Below, piece after piece: positions 1 through 11,093 of a DNA stretch of 64,000 nt (its first letter is position 1; the number at the start of each line of letters is the position of its first letter). This DNA is from Nematopogon swammerdamellus. Taxonomy: Eukaryota > Arthropoda > Insecta > Lepidoptera > Adelidae. Under the pieces are notes generated by a model that was given only the letters and a program-made list of their open reading frames with translations, was not told the origin of the DNA and did not search any database. A program made the position numbers and the translations under genes. The stretch spans positions 3,410,001 through 3,474,000 of the forward strand of contig OX336337.1 of assembly GCA_946902875.1 (NCBI GenBank). Direction: 5' to 3'.

Positions 1-360
1 GGTATCATTGAACGCGTAATTTCAGTACAAACAAGACAGAATAACGAGTATTGATGGATCGATCGATTGAGGCGGGATATTCAAATTTGTCCGGGAGCGC
101 GCGCGCCAAAATTTTGCGTTTTTGAGCGCCGCTAAAAGGGCCTGGGGGCCAAGGGGAGTAGTACTATTTTGAGTCAAAGGGACTCAAAGGGTTAAGTAAC
201 TCTGGGACAGGTGGCGACCGAAAACCAGCGTTAGTTGGGAGTAATCCTACTCGTACCTAGCCATATGCTGAGCCGCTGCCTATTTACATATTCGCTTATT
301 GATAGTAATGATTATACATAGTGAATTTTTTTTTATATGTAAATACAAATATTGTATTAT
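1..360. other. Unassigned non-coding start of window
   Basis: I see no gene, RNA or clear repeat boundary here. The segment has a short GC-rich patch near 95-130 and becomes AT-rich after 290, just before the hexanucleotide array. Confidence 0.5.
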
Positions 361-369
361 TATTCTTAG

Positions 370-726
370 TCTCATTCTTATTCCCATTCTCGTTCCCGTT
401 TCCGTTCCCGTTTCCGTTCCCGTTCCCGTTCCCGTTCCCGTTTCCTTTGCCGTTGCCATGTCAATTGCCGTTTCCGTTGCCGTTCCCGTCCTCGTTCCCG
501 CTCCCATTCCCATTTTAATTCCCATTGCCATTTCCATTGCCATTGCCATTTCCATTGCCATTCCCATTCTCATTCCCAATAAAATTCGCATTCGCATTCG
601 CATTCGCATCCCCATTCCCATCCCCATTCCCATCCCCATCCCCATTCCCATTCCCATTCCCATTCCCATTCCCATTCCCATTCCCATTCCCATTCCCATT
701 CCCATTCTCATTCTTATTTTATTCTT
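370..726. repeat. Hexanucleotide array, CCCATT/CCCGTT type
   Basis: About 355 bp made almost entirely of 6-bp units. The left half is mostly cccgtt and ccgttt. The right half is mostly cccatt, with a short cattcg interlude near 589-606. All three forward frames stay open because the unit length is a multiple of three, giving runs such as Phe-Pro or Pro-Ile. These are not genes. The complementary strand carries GGG every six bases. Confidence 0.95.
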
Positions 727-1065
727 ACCACCACGCGATTCCTTAAGCGACAAAAATGGTTATAATTATATATATGTACTCGTAGGTATTTATTTCATCC
801 GGCTTATAGTTTCAAGTTTTTCAGGATTTTATACGGCAAGATCGGATGACCAGAACAGTCTATCGTGCAATAATGATTATTTAATAAGCAATAAGCGCTA
901 ATAACTTATTTATATCTCGCACACTAATATGCTATAATTTTGTTCTACTGTTATTGATCCCATCCACCCTATAGTCAGCTACATCGAGAAGCCACATTGA
1001 TTACGTAAGCACGAGTTACATACAACGATAGCTGTGGTAGCAAATGCAGATTAGCCGTCAGCCTG
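727..1065. other. Unassigned AT-rich spacer
   Basis: AT-rich non-coding sequence between the hexanucleotide array and the first copy of the 230-bp repeat. No open frame with recognisable content was seen. Confidence 0.4.
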
Positions 1066-1070
1066 CCGGC

Positions 1071-1990
1071 GACAATCCGATACTCGTAAATTATAGCGAC
1101 AAAGGTTAGCCCCGCTCTTGTCCAATGTCTTAGAATATTGACGCCGTTCTAGGACGGAGTCTAGGGTGCCCTCGTAACATTGTGAAATCGGATTAAAAAT
1201 ACCCTTACCCGAAAGAAAGAAAACGCTTTTTTCATAACTGAATGGACAAGTATATAAGGTACCTACTTCTTCATTAGGCGCGCGGCGCGCCGCCGCCGGC
1301 GACAATCCGATACTCGTAAATTATAGCGACAAAGGTTATCCCCGCTCTTCGAATATTGATGCTTTTCTAGGGTGGAGTCTAGGGTGCCCTCGTAACGTTT
1401 TGAAATCTGATTAAAATACTCTTACCCGAAAGAAAGGAAAAAACATTTTTCATACCTGAATCAGGCCTCACGCACTCTATGTACTTGCGCGCGCTAACTA
1501 CCTACCGCCCGACGGGCCGCCGGCGGTCTTTTTCAGTAGAAATTCGTCTGCCGCGCGAAGTATACATAGACGCTCGCCCACGCAAGTGCGCGCAGCTGCA
1601 AAGCAATAACAACTTTACACTCGATCGTTAAGGTACATTTTCGCACGCAGCGATTGGCGTTGTGAAAGAGTAGGCTATTAAAGCCCGAAGGTAGGAACAT
1701 TTTCTATGGAGTGATTTATCTGTTACGAAGTAACTATTAAGTAATCTGTGCCTGAATGGACAAGTATTTATATATGTAAGGTGCTTCTTCATTAGGCGCG
1801 CGGCGGCGCCCCGCCGGCGACAATGCGATACTCGTAAATTATAGCGACAAAGGTTATCCCCGCTCTTCGAATATTGACGCTTTTCTAGGGTGGAGTCTAG
1901 GGTGCCCTCGTAACATTTTGAAATCGGATTAAAATACTCTTACCCGAAAGAAAGAAAAAAACATTTTTCATACTGAATGGACAAGTATTT
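1071..1990. repeat. Three copies of a ~230-bp repeat
   Basis: Copies start at about 1071, 1301 and 1818, each with gacaat(c/g)cgatactcgt. Each continues through a conserved segment containing ctagggtggagtctaggg and taaggtgc, and ends in a GC-rich ggcgcgcggcg tract. The first two are head to tail at a 230-bp period. An unrelated GC-rich stretch (about 1465-1750) separates the second and third. The same family recurs at 5031-5340. Confidence 0.85.
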
Positions 1991-2000
1991 ATTACCCGAC

Positions 2001-3100
2001 TGCGCGACGCAAAGGAGGGTAATGTGTTTATCAGCCTATGTATGTATGTATGTTTGTTCCTTTGTGGCACACTAGAGACTAAACGCGTGGGCCGATTTTG
2101 ATGATTCTTACGGCAATCGATTTGTCTTAATCTTGCGAGTGTCACTAAAGACATGACAGTAATCAAAATTCAATATGGCGACAACTAGGTGCCATATTGT
2201 GAAAAAGAAAAAAATGAAAGTTGACTAACTATGTTAAGTGGGGTATCGTTGAATAGGTATTTGAAAATCATCTTTAGGTTTCTCTTAGCATTTTTCATTT
2301 CGAATGACCATTTAGGATCTATAACGATTTGAAGTTTGTTAGCAACCATTCTCACTTAACTTATAATAGAGCTGTGATAAAAGTTCTTATTATACAGGGT
2401 GTTCGGCACATCGACCGACACATTTTTAGGGTCCCGTCGCAAAATGCTAAAGAATCCTAAAATCCTTAGGGATCGCTCTGGTGTCTCTCTGTCTGTATGT
2501 CTGTCTGTCGGTCACACGCAGATATCTCCGGACCTACTGAACCGATTTAGATGAAAATGACGCCAAATTATGTGTAATTTTACAGATAATTTTATCTAAT
2601 AGTCCTGTGGAAAGTACAGGGTACCTCAAAATGTAAACTAAAAAAAATTTTTGTTTTTTTAAATAACTTTGCTATAATCAAAAAGTTTACTTTAACAAAT
2701 ATTTCGTTTAAAAGTTGACAAAAACTGCACTTTTGTCGCCGAACTTTGACCTATTAAGGGTTGTTTGAAAATTCTGAAAAAATAAACCGTATAAGTACTC
2801 TTATGTAGTTGTGCACAAAACTATTCATTTTTCTCAAAATGTCATATATTTGGAGATAAAGTTAAATGACTGAACAGCCAAAATTCCAATTTTTTGCGTG
2901 ACTTTTTGGTCACAGCTCAAGCCACCGATAACGTAACGTTGTGATTGATAGCTTAAAATCATCCTGAAAGGTAACGAAATGTACCAAAGAAAACCGCATG
3001 TAAATTGATAAAGTTGTTCTCGAGTTATAGGAATATTTCATACATATTACGTACGAGAACGTTACAATGTGGGTTGCCCGTAGAAATTTCGCTTTATTTA
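2001..3100. other. Intergenic sequence, no gene seen
   Basis: Around 2400-2620 the text has the ctgtctgtatgtctgtctgtcgg and 'pyrimidine-rich plus cggacctactgaaccgatt' style common to short insect interspersed repeats, but no boundaries could be set. The rest is AT-rich and uninformative. Confidence 0.4.
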
Positions 3101-3102
3101 TT

Positions 3103-3245
3103 GTCAGCCTCGGTAGCTCAATGGTTTTTTTATGTAATCCGGTATGAGTAGCTGATTCGGAGGTGCCAAAGCACATGCTCCGACCAGCCAATATCACCTC
3201 CGAAAAGATAGGTGTCATACCGGAGACTCCCTGGATTGCGGTTAA
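3103..3245 (-). repeat. SINE family B fragment next to a tRNA-like box
   Basis: A T run followed by tatgtaatccggtatg is the reverse complement of the family B tail (ccggattacataaaaa). It is followed by the family segments for accagccaatatcacctccg and ccctggattgc. Immediately left, 3103-3120 reads gcctcggtagctca, the A-box-like start of another SINE head. This suggests insertion of a B element into that head. Confidence 0.75.
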
Positions 3246-3261
3246 ACAGCTCCTTCGAGTA

Positions 3262-3560
3262 CTCCCCCAGGAATTGGTTTATAGTCTTTATGAACGCAGC
3301 TCGGCCTTCGGCCTCGCCCTCAGTTACTTACTTTCCTCGAGAAGGTTTATCGTGTTCCTGAACGCAGCTCGGCCTTCGGCCTCGCCCTTTGTTACTTACT
3401 TTCTTCGAGAAGGTTTATAGTCTTCCTGAACGCAGCTCGGCCTTCGGCCTCGCCCTCAGTTACTTACTTTCTTCGAGAACGTTTATCGTCTTCCTGAACG
3501 CAGCTCGACCTTCGGCCTCGCCATTTGGTACTTACTTTCTTCGAGAAGGTCCCTTCCAGC
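3262..3560 (+). repeat. ~68-bp minisatellite, four copies
   Basis: Four direct copies, each with cgagaaggtttat, gaacgcagctcggccttcgg, cctcgccct and ttacttactttctt. The ggccttcggcc core is a small inverted repeat. The same unit makes up both arms of the foldback element at 28821-29803. Open frames across it are a by-product of the repetition. Confidence 0.9.
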
Positions 3561-3574
3561 TAAATATGTACATA

Positions 3575-3680
3575 AAGGGATGAAACTACAGTTTCAAGTG
3601 GAATCCGAACCACAGCCAGCCGTACCATGGTCGTATGGCTACCCATCCAAAGGCTGACCGCACCCTGGTAGAAAATATAA
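3575..3680 (-). repeat. SINE head fragment with tRNA- and 5S-like motifs
   Basis: Reverse-complement copy of a SINE head. It contains gtggaatccgaaccac (reverse of the B-box-like ggttcggattccac) and acccatcc (reverse of the 5S-like ggatgggt). Diverged and truncated. Confidence 0.65.
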
Positions 3681-3742
3681 TTAGATGAAAGAGAAGCAGT
3701 GCGGTTACGGGAGCCTCGGTTTTTTTAGGTAAGTGGGGTCAT

Positions 3743-4435
3743 TTGCAACGTTTCGACCGGCACCTTTTGTCAGGTATCACGTGGTATCAAGATACCAAAA
3801 TCTCCAAATCATCAGAGAGGCCTTCAACCTGTCAATTGCACGGGCCAGGAAAGGGCAAACCAAGTAGCGGCTTCCAGAAGGTCAACTTTCTGAAACCTGG
3901 AGCCAAAAATCTGCCTAAAGATACGACTAAACCTTCTTCAATTTTGGGAGCAGCAAAGGATTGGGAATTGTTGATGGACACACATGAAAAGCATTACCAG
4001 ATGCCTTCGGAAATCTGTACCACAGCAATAAGACCGAATATACTCATATTCTCAAAAGTGACAAAGCATGTAGTACTTGTTGAACTTACAGTTCCATGGG
4101 AAAGCAACATACCGAAGGAACACAACATCAAACTTAACAAGTACTGCAACTTAGTAGACCGGATTGTGAGAAACGGATTCAAGACTGATCTCTTCGCTGT
4201 GGAAGTCGGAGCAAGAGGACTACCAGCGAAGTCGCTCTACAGTCTCTTCAAGAATCTAGGGCTGCCAAGATCGACGCTAAGCTCATACATGGAGAGAGCT
4301 TCGAAAACGTCACTGGAAGCATCCTACAGAATATGGATAGGTAGAGAGAGAGAGGTCGAGAGCGGGACTAGTGTTTCCCCGGGTCCTAGTCAACGCAGAC
4401 TAGCTGACGAGGGCTTGATGCGAGCCGAAACGTGA
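3743..4435 (+). pseudogene. Non-LTR retrotransposon C-terminal domain remnant
   Basis: One uninterrupted frame of 230 codons. From about residue 110 it reads RPNILIFSK, then VVLVELTVPWE, then VEVGARGLPAKSL. This resembles a conserved C-terminal domain found at the end of some non-LTR retrotransposon polyproteins, in which a 'RPD...hydrophobic-E-hydrophobic-TVPWE' pattern recurs. The arrangement (PD, then an acidic residue on a beta strand) recalls a PD-(D/E)xK nuclease, but that is inference. No reverse transcriptase motif precedes it, so I treat it as a 5'-truncated fragment, not a host gene. The ATG chosen is only the first in the frame and has no special support. Confidence 0.55.
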
Positions 4436-4505
4436 AGCATGCGCGGGAAATTTTGAGTAGCCACTCGCTAGTCCCGACTTCGATTAACATCCTCCTCTAC
4501 TGCCG

Positions 4506-4754
4506 ATGGGCCCGGATATGTTCGGTGAAGCCATCGCAAGCTTAGTTCCACACCTTCCTGTAATGCAAATAATTCACTATGTGGTCAAAATTAGGGACAG
4601 AGACCAGAATAGGATAACACGGGCACTTTGTTACAGGGCCACTTACTTATTTAGGTATTTAGACCACCGCAAGCTACTTAATAATCCCCACGATATTAAC
4701 TCCCTCAATGAAATGACAAGATTGCGAAATTTACCGTCATATAATCCTAACTAA
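4506..4754 (+). other. Unrecognised 82-codon open frame
   Basis: An open frame following the retrotransposon-derived frame after 70 bp. It starts MGPDMFGEAIASLVPH and ends in TAA. The composition looks protein-like (few stops, hydrophobic and charged residues mixed). I recognise no domain, and it may be the tail of the same element. Confidence 0.25.
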
Positions 4755-4949
4755 AAAGTGTAAAATAAAAAAAGTTAATTTAAATTAAAAAACCCGACTG
4801 CGTAAAAAATGAACGTTCAATAAAAACTGAAAAGGAAAAAAACAAGTCCAGTAGTCTAGAACTCTGATGTAATATTGAATAACTACACCATTGAAATAGT
4901 TTCATGATCGATACACAAATATAAAACCAATAATAAACTCTAATGCGGA

Positions 4950-5023
4950 ACATAGCGACTTTAACAGTCGGGACCCATTATTGGGAAAATTTCAATGGGT
5001 CCCGACTGTTAAAGTCGCTATGT
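4950..5023. repeat. Perfect 28-bp inverted repeat (hairpin)
   Basis: Arms 4950-4977 and 4996-5023 are perfect reverse complements around an 18-nt spacer. The outer end reads acatagcgac and the inner end cgggaccca. It abuts the next copy of the 230-bp repeat. It may be a small MITE or a foldback scar. Confidence 0.9.
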
Positions 5024-5030
5024 GCAAACA

Positions 5031-5340
5031 AAGGTTATCCCCGCTCTTCGAATATTGACGCTTTTCTAGGGTGGAGTCTAGGGTGCCCTCGTAACATTTT
5101 GAAATCGGATTAAAATACTCTTACCCGAAAGAAAGAAAAAAACATTTTTCATACTGAATGGACAAGTATTTATATAAAGTGCTTATATTTATTAGGCGCG
5201 CGGCGCCCCGCCGCCGACAATGCGATACTCGTAAATTATAGCGACAAAGGTTATCCCCGCTCTTCGAATATTGACGCTGTTCTAGGGTGGAGTCTAGGGT
5301 GCCCTCGTAACGTTTTGAAATCAGGATCAGACGAAAAGGA
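5031..5340. repeat. Two further copies of the ~230-bp repeat
   Basis: Copies begin near 5031 (5' end missing) and 5216. They show the same ctagggtggagtctaggg core and ggcgcgcggcg spacer as the array at 1071-1990. The last copy breaks off into the hairpin element at 5345. Confidence 0.85.
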
Positions 5341-5344
5341 AAGG

Positions 5345-5545
5345 CTATAGTGCTACCAGGAAGTTATGATGAGTGGGAAATATGCGCAACTGTCTGCATT
5401 CCTAAGAAGGGACGTGAACTTTCGGTCGAAAGTTTGTCGATAATTGTATGACCTAATGACCTAATTATGGACTAATTTCAATTCTTAGGAATGCAGACAG
5501 TTGCGCATATTTCTCACGCATCATAACTTCCTGGTGGCACTATAG
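5345..5545. mobile_element. MITE-like foldback, 64-bp arms
   Basis: Left arm 5345-5408 (ctatagtgctaccagg inward to cctaagaa) pairs with right arm 5482-5545 with a few mismatches. The spacer is about 73 bp. No coding capacity. It is probably a non-autonomous DNA element. Confidence 0.8.
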
Positions 5546-5559
5546 TTACGAAGTTCCAT

Positions 5560-6600
5560 ATTATCATAGCATGCTAAAGGTCTTGGGATTTTGAGCGTTT
5601 GTAAAAGCAATAAATATTTCTAGAGAGGCCTAGTATTTTCACCTACCTACCTATTATATCATAGTCGGGACCTGAGGTATCACAATGCAAATATTTTTGC
5701 AAATTGTAGCCGGCGCGGTCTGTTCATATTTCGTTGCTATAGGCACTTAAAACGAAAAATAATAGAAACTTGTTTTAGTTTTTGACATTGGAAATGTCTT
5801 TTCGTTCGCTCCAGTGTAGGCTCCGATTTCACGAAAAAGTGCGATCCCCTTATATCTCGAAGAGTTGTGAAGATATGATATTCAAAAAAGGCTCAAAAGA
5901 CGCGTATTCATGAGAGCTGTTGTAAAGTGCAAAAAGAATTATTCAAGAAAGTAAAAAACGAAAAAAGTTATGGCCGATAGGGGGAAAAAATCAGATTTTT
6001 TTTGTTTTGGCGCTCGATATTTTGGAAACCAAGAATGATATCAAAAATTTTAGATAACCTCCTCTGGACAATTTAGTCAGCTAGAATTTGAGCCTAAAAC
6101 AAAGACGATCGGGTTAAGGGTTAGCCCTGTAGTAGTAACGTAACCTAACCTAACCTTTTTGAAAAAATTAAATAATTATCATTCAACGTTGTAGTTTTAT
6201 TTTGTAAACTTTTCCTTATCCCGACTTTCTCGTCCCTCACCGACAATATTTTTTCGAATTCCGTAGATTCATTTCCAATGTGCTCGATAGTTGTGTGAGG
6301 CACGAAATCTGTGAATGTTTGTGCTCGAGCGAGAAGTTTGAAACAAATAACAAAAATTACTGTTTCTGGCGTTCACGAGGAGGCAGAGCAAAATGAAATG
6401 TCACCGGATGTCGTCGAACTACTCAACTCAACTGCAGCTGCAGAGAGAAATCCGATACAATAAAACGTTTGTTCGCTGTGACGAGCGACGGATTCATTTC
6501 AGCAGGCGGTCATTTGGCGCCGGGTGTTACGACCTTTCGAAATATTGCAGGGATAGGAAAATATAATACAAATTAAATGTGATACAATGTTGATACAAAA
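5560..6600. other. Intergenic sequence, no gene seen
   Basis: No recognisable open frame. A short CCTAA-type run (three units near 6137-6155) matches the insect telomere unit but is too short to mean anything. Confidence 0.4.
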
Positions 6601-6621
6601 TAAAATAACACTGTATTCCGA

Positions 6622-6893
6622 CAATCGGGGTAAGTAGAGTAATCGGTGTTGTGCTGCAAGTGATCTTGTAAATTACAGCACAACACCGATCATCACGTTT
6701 AGCAAAGTATTAGGACAAGATAATTCTCAAGCAGCAAGTAAGGCACGAAGACCCACCTACTGCCTGACTCGGTGGAACGTAAGGTGAGATGTGGCTATCC
6801 TGTCGCCCTTTAGCACATGATCTCGTCCTTATCCCTTAGTTGCCTTTTACGACAGGCACGGGGAGAGATGCAGTGGGGCTATTATTTTTAAGT
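6622..6893 (-). repeat. SINE family D, near full length
   Basis: Reads, on the reverse strand, from the shared head (agccccactgcatctctcc, cgtaaaaggcaactaaggg) to a tail with a hairpin in which ggtgttgtgctg pairs with cagcacaacacc. Family D copies also occur at 7319, 14007, 14553, 20590, 27837 and 43047. Confidence 0.8.
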
Positions 6894-7318
6894 ATTGACA
6901 TCTATTTCCTCCCAATTACAGCCTAGGTTTTTCAAAAGGGGCGTGAAAAGGCTCTGTCAGGCCGGCATGGCATTCGCAATCCTCGTGCATCACAGAATGT
7001 CCATATGCATCGTTAGACACCTACTCGTAGGTGAATCGATGCCAGATGTCGCGATTTCCATAAAAAAAAGTAGGTACCGACGCCACACGGTATTGCAGTG
7101 GAGCTATTCTTTTTAAGTGCCAGCTCGCACACGTTACGAAAGAAAATAATTATTATCTGAATGAAGCAAAAACAAATTCTACCTTTTTTTGGCATATCCG
7201 TTTCACCAAAATCTATTCAGTAGATCCAACTATTATGTATCTGCGTGTGACTGGCCGTCAGACAGACAGACTGACACCAGAGCTATCCCTTAGGAGTCCT
7301 ATTTCGCGGAGGATCCAT

Positions 7319-7610
7319 ACCGTGTGGGGCCGGTACACTGCAACTCTCCCCATGCATGTCGTAAAAGGCAACTAAGGGATAAGGGCGAGATCATGTGCTA
7401 AAGGGCGACAGGATAGCCACCTCTCACCTTACGTTCCACCAAGTCAGGCAGTAGGTGGGTCTTCGTGCCTTACTTGCAGCTTGATCGATTGAATCTTGTT
7501 CGAATACTTTGCGAAACGTGGTGGTCGGTGTTGTGCTGTAATTTGCCAGAGTTCTTTCAGTAATACACCGATTACTCTGCTTACGCCGATTGTCGGGATT
7601 CAGCGTGTGT
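7319..7610 (+). repeat. SINE family D, full length with head
   Basis: Starts accgtgtggggccggtac, then the ccccatgcatgtcgtaaaag head segment and the family D body (cacctctcacctta, gtgggtcttcgtgcc, ggtcggtgttgtgctg). Ends near cgggattcagcgtg. It is inverted relative to the copy at 6622-6893, with about 425 bp between them. Confidence 0.8.
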
Positions 7611-7640
7611 GATATGTATGTATGTATGATCCATTTTTTT

Positions 7641-7808
7641 TTTGTAATTAGATTTAAGCACTAGTTTCATGTCTCTTTCTTCCTGCCACTCCATAACCAC
7701 TCTATAAATAATAAGGCGTACTGTAAGAGAACCCTATATTTAGAGTTAAGTATTTGCCTGTTGTACAATTTCTGAGTGCAATAAAGATATTTGATTTGAT
7801 TTGATTTG
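7641..7808 (+). repeat. Non-LTR retrotransposon 3' end
   Basis: Sequence ending in tgagtgcaataaagatatttgattt followed by a (TTTGA)n tail. This is the usual look of a 5'-truncated LINE 3' UTR with its short tandem tail. Confidence 0.6.
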
Positions 7809-7954
7809 ATTTTGTGAGGGGACCCTAGAAATATAAAATGTTGCACAATTATTTAGAAATCAAATTATAGCAGAAAAGTCGTCAAATGCACGAAAACCTT
7901 CCGCTTCTAGCATTCAGTCAGTTCTGCTCTTTTACCGCTTTCGGACGGAACCCT

Positions 7955-8232
7955 AAAAACCGGTCAAGTGCGAGTCGGACTCGGGCACCGAGGTTACCGC
8001 ACTACAAAAAAACATTGAAAAAAAAACACGTTTCTTGTATGGGAACCCCCTTAATTTTTTAATTCCTATTTTGTATTATATGTTGTTATATCCGCCATAA
8101 TAACATACAATCTGTGAAAATTTCAACGGGCTACTTATTACGGTTCCAGAGATACAGCCCTCGGACAGACGGACAGACGGCGTAGGCTTAGTAATAGGGT
8201 CCCGTACGACGGATCCGGTACCCTAAAAATGA
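7955..8232 (+). repeat. Interspersed repeat family G copy
   Basis: Begins near accggtcaagtgcgagtcgg and ends taccctaaaa, with gaaaatttcaacgggctac and gatacagccctcgg between. Further copies lie at 9326, 46116, 48108, 48408 and 55192. The ends suggest a non-autonomous element of about 280-420 bp. Confidence 0.75.
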
Positions 8233-8419
8233 TCTCAGACTTCGCCCCAGTCAGAACTCGGAAGTGAACTTTCCTCCCCATGTAACAACGCACCAGTAAA
8301 GTGGGAGCTGCGACCGACAACGGCCCCTCTGGGACGAGTTTGAGGACACTATGTCAAGCATGGAGATGAGAGATGAGAAGAGTTGCTAGCGGCAAACTGG
8401 GTACGTTGTCGCCAACAAC

Positions 8420-8870
8420 TGGGGGCATACATAGAATAGAATAGAATAGAAATGCTTCATTGCACACAAAAACACAGAGATATACAACAGAAGATACATA
8501 CAGAAAAGAAATAGAAATTTACAATACTTCACACAGAGCAAGAGAAAAGTAGCGTGCAAAGGCGGACTTATCACTTTAAGTGATACATCAACGAAATGGA
8601 CTTGGATCAGTCGCAACTTGCGTCTACCGAGTAGTGGTGAGTGGACTCAGTTAAATATATATATATATAGAAAGAAAGAAAGAAAGAAAATAATATCGCT
8701 CATAGGCGTGCCGAGAGGGCGTTTTGGGGGTTCAAACCCCCGAAACAAAAAAACATATTGTAAAGACTGACCCGATGTATTGCAAACTAATGAGGGATAC
8801 AATTTCGACAACCAAGAAATTATTCTAGGTTCGTTCGAGTAGGTTTGGTATTTCATTTGATCAATCTGAA
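8420..8870 (-). repeat. Reverse-strand LINE 3' tail and debris
   Basis: (GAATA)n followed by gaaatgcttcattgcacac is the reverse complement of a retrotransposon 3' end (gtgcaatgaagcatttc plus tandem tail). The remainder to 8870 includes an (AT)n and (GAAA)n patch and a short imperfect hairpin near 8726-8746. No gene. Confidence 0.5.
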
Positions 8871-9325
8871 CACCTCAGCTGTTGTGGCAGATTTCTATGA
8901 AACACCCTTTCTATCGCATTCTCTAATAATAAATTTTGCTGCGTCGACTGCGATGAATAATTCTCTCGCTACTCCCGGCACTGAAGTAAGTACACGTATT
9001 GAGAGAATTTGACGTGATAAGAGCTTCCAACACTCGTCGTCTCATCTCTTTTCTCCGTGGTGTCAACGGAAAGAGTGCATCAATAAAATTTAACAAGGGC
9101 GATCGTAAAAACTAACTAGCTATCTGAAACCACGCTGGAATCTTGATACCACAACAATCTAATGTAAATGTGCTTATACGGCTGCCTGAAAACCAGCGAT
9201 GCAGTTCTCATTCCGACACTGCGGTGTGGCCAGGCTACTTTAGCTACCCACAGTCTTCCCCCCGGTCTTGTTCATTTATTTGAAACATATTTTAGAAATC
9301 TCCCTTTTGAGGTTTCCCTAAGTTT

Positions 9326-9810
9326 AGAAGCCTATTACTAAGCCTACGCCGTCTGTCTGTCCGTCCGTCCGTCTGTCCGAGGTCTGTATCTCTTGAACCG
9401 TAATAGGTAGGCCGTTGAAATTTTCACAGAATATGTGTTATTTATGGAGGATATAACGACAAATAATAAGAAAAAAAGGAAATGTCAAAAATTAATGGGG
9501 GCTCCCATACAACAAACGTGCGAAAAATCAATTAGTCACGATACTGAATAATAGATGGCGCCACAGGCTTTTATACATTGCATTGTTGAAAGACAAAAGC
9601 TAGCCGCTCAATTGCCAACGACCTCGTTGAGGTGCTGTCATTTTCCCACCGTCAATTGCCATCGACCTCATTGAGGCTTCTCTCCGATCGTCCTACATAT
9701 CTTCGAAATTAAAATTCGAAGACCATGCCACCTGAGCGGATAGGCGGATACTATTTATAGCGGATAGATAAGGAAACCTCCGTGCGCGAGTAAAACTCGC
9801 ACTTGACAGA
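9326..9810 (-). repeat. Family G repeat, reverse orientation, with inserted material
   Basis: Shows actaagcctacgccgtctgt and, at the far end, gtgcgcgagtaaaactcgca, the reverse-complement ends of family G. About 200 bp in the middle (9540-9750) is not shared with the other copies. Confidence 0.65.
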
Positions 9811-10040
9811 TTTTTTTATGTAATCCGCTATGGTTGCCTTAGTCGGGAGGGGACAAGGCTCCGACCAGACAATATCACCTCCGAGAAGATAGGTGCCATA
9901 CCGGAGACGTCCCTGGATTACTGGCTATACTGGACTACAGGAGAACACAGCCGAGGCTGCTATGCGGCCATCTTACATCCAGTTAGGTGGTAACAACCCA
10001 GTCGGCTACAATTTGAGCCTACCACCTAGATTAGACGCAA
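9811..10040 (-). repeat. SINE family B
   Basis: T run plus tatgtaatccgctatg, then caatatcacctccgagaag, ccctggattac and catcttacatccagttagg. This is the reverse complement of the 3' two-thirds of family B as seen complete at 23661-24050. It is inserted directly against the end of the family G copy. Confidence 0.8.
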
Positions 10041-10087
10041 CCGTTATACGGCGGAATGTAGATAAACAAAATAACCTCTATTTTGTT

Positions 10088-10249
10088 TTTTTTTTTCATG
10101 TAAACCGACATGGGTGACTGTACCGAGGGACCAACGATGCAGTCGACAGAGCCAAAATCAACTCTCTTCGCGGAATAACGCTTAGTAAGGCGCCATTTTG
10201 CTAGGCTGTCTAGTCTGTTAATACGACGTTTGAAGACACCCGGAAGACA
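10088..10249 (+). repeat. Repeat shared with 28275-28470
   Basis: Starts with a T run and catgtaaaccgacatgggtg and contains tgtaccgagggac and gccaaaatca. It matches 28275-28470 with moderate divergence. Possibly another SINE tail family. Confidence 0.5.
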
Positions 10250-10625
10250 GTCAGCCTCGGTAGCTCAGTGGTGCGGTCGGTCGACAGTTGTTAAGCAACC
10301 CTGAGCGCGGTCAGTAATTGGATGGGTGACCGCTGACCGTTGGAGGCTGATCGTGGTTCGGATTCCACGTAAAACTGTAGGTCCCTTCCCTTCTTACCTT
10401 ACTAGTTGCTAGGGTTTATCACGCCCGGGTTGGTACCACCGTACTGAATGAAACGTCGGTCGAAACGGCTATATAAATGATTCGTGTTTTCCGTCCAGTT
10501 CCGAGTAGCCGACATGAAATGAAAGGAAGCACTGACATGGCACCTAGTTCACCCGGTGTTATGGGCTGACATCACGGATGTTGTAGGTGATGTAGCCAAC
10601 CATGTCAGTTTCCATAAAAAAAAAT
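10250..10625 (+). repeat. SINE family A with hybrid tRNA/5S-like head
   Basis: The head reads gcctcggtagctcagtggt (A-box-like), then gttaagcaaccctgagcgcg and ttggatgggtgaccgct (like the internal promoter of 5S rRNA), then tggttcggattccac (B-box-like). The core ttactag...gggttggtaccaccg follows, then the tail ending gtcagtttccataaaaaa. It is the clearest complete copy of this head in the window. Confidence 0.85.
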
Positions 10626-11093
10626 TATATTAAAAATGTATTCCTTCTCGCTCCAGCGCTATTCCGCCGTAGTGCGGTCGCACCTTTACCCCTACTCGTA
10701 TTCGTGTCATGATCCAAAAGCGAACGATCGGGAGGAGTTATTGTCTGGTCGATTATGTTCTGCGGTCGACTGACTTTGAGCACGACTGAGGAATTATTGA
10801 GCGCTCGTGAAGCAGTCACTAATTTTTTTTGACGTGATGACGTCACGTCTTATAAATTGATGAGCACCGGCTGCACGCACGAAAGCGTGTCACGTTGATA
10901 TTCAAAGTTACCATGGAAACGTCTTAAGAAGTAAAACTGTCAAGATCAGACAACAGAAGTTTTGATGGCCAGTCACAAGATGATTAATCTTTCTACTGGA
11001 AATAGAAATTACTGATCTTTGATCTATGTACTACGATTATTCCACGTCATCACGTAAAACTATCGTCCGTAAACCGACTTTACATACAACCAA

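Noticed and set aside
299..901. Several long open frames through the hexanucleotide array
   Set aside because: A 6-bp repeat keeps frames open by arithmetic. The peptides are two-residue repeats.
6137..6155. Interstitial insect telomere repeat (CCTAA)n
   Set aside because: Only about three units, well within chance for AT-rich DNA.
10250..10380. Possible 5S rRNA gene
   Set aside because: Only the internal promoter part is 5S-like. The flanking halves of 5S are absent and tRNA-like boxes surround it.
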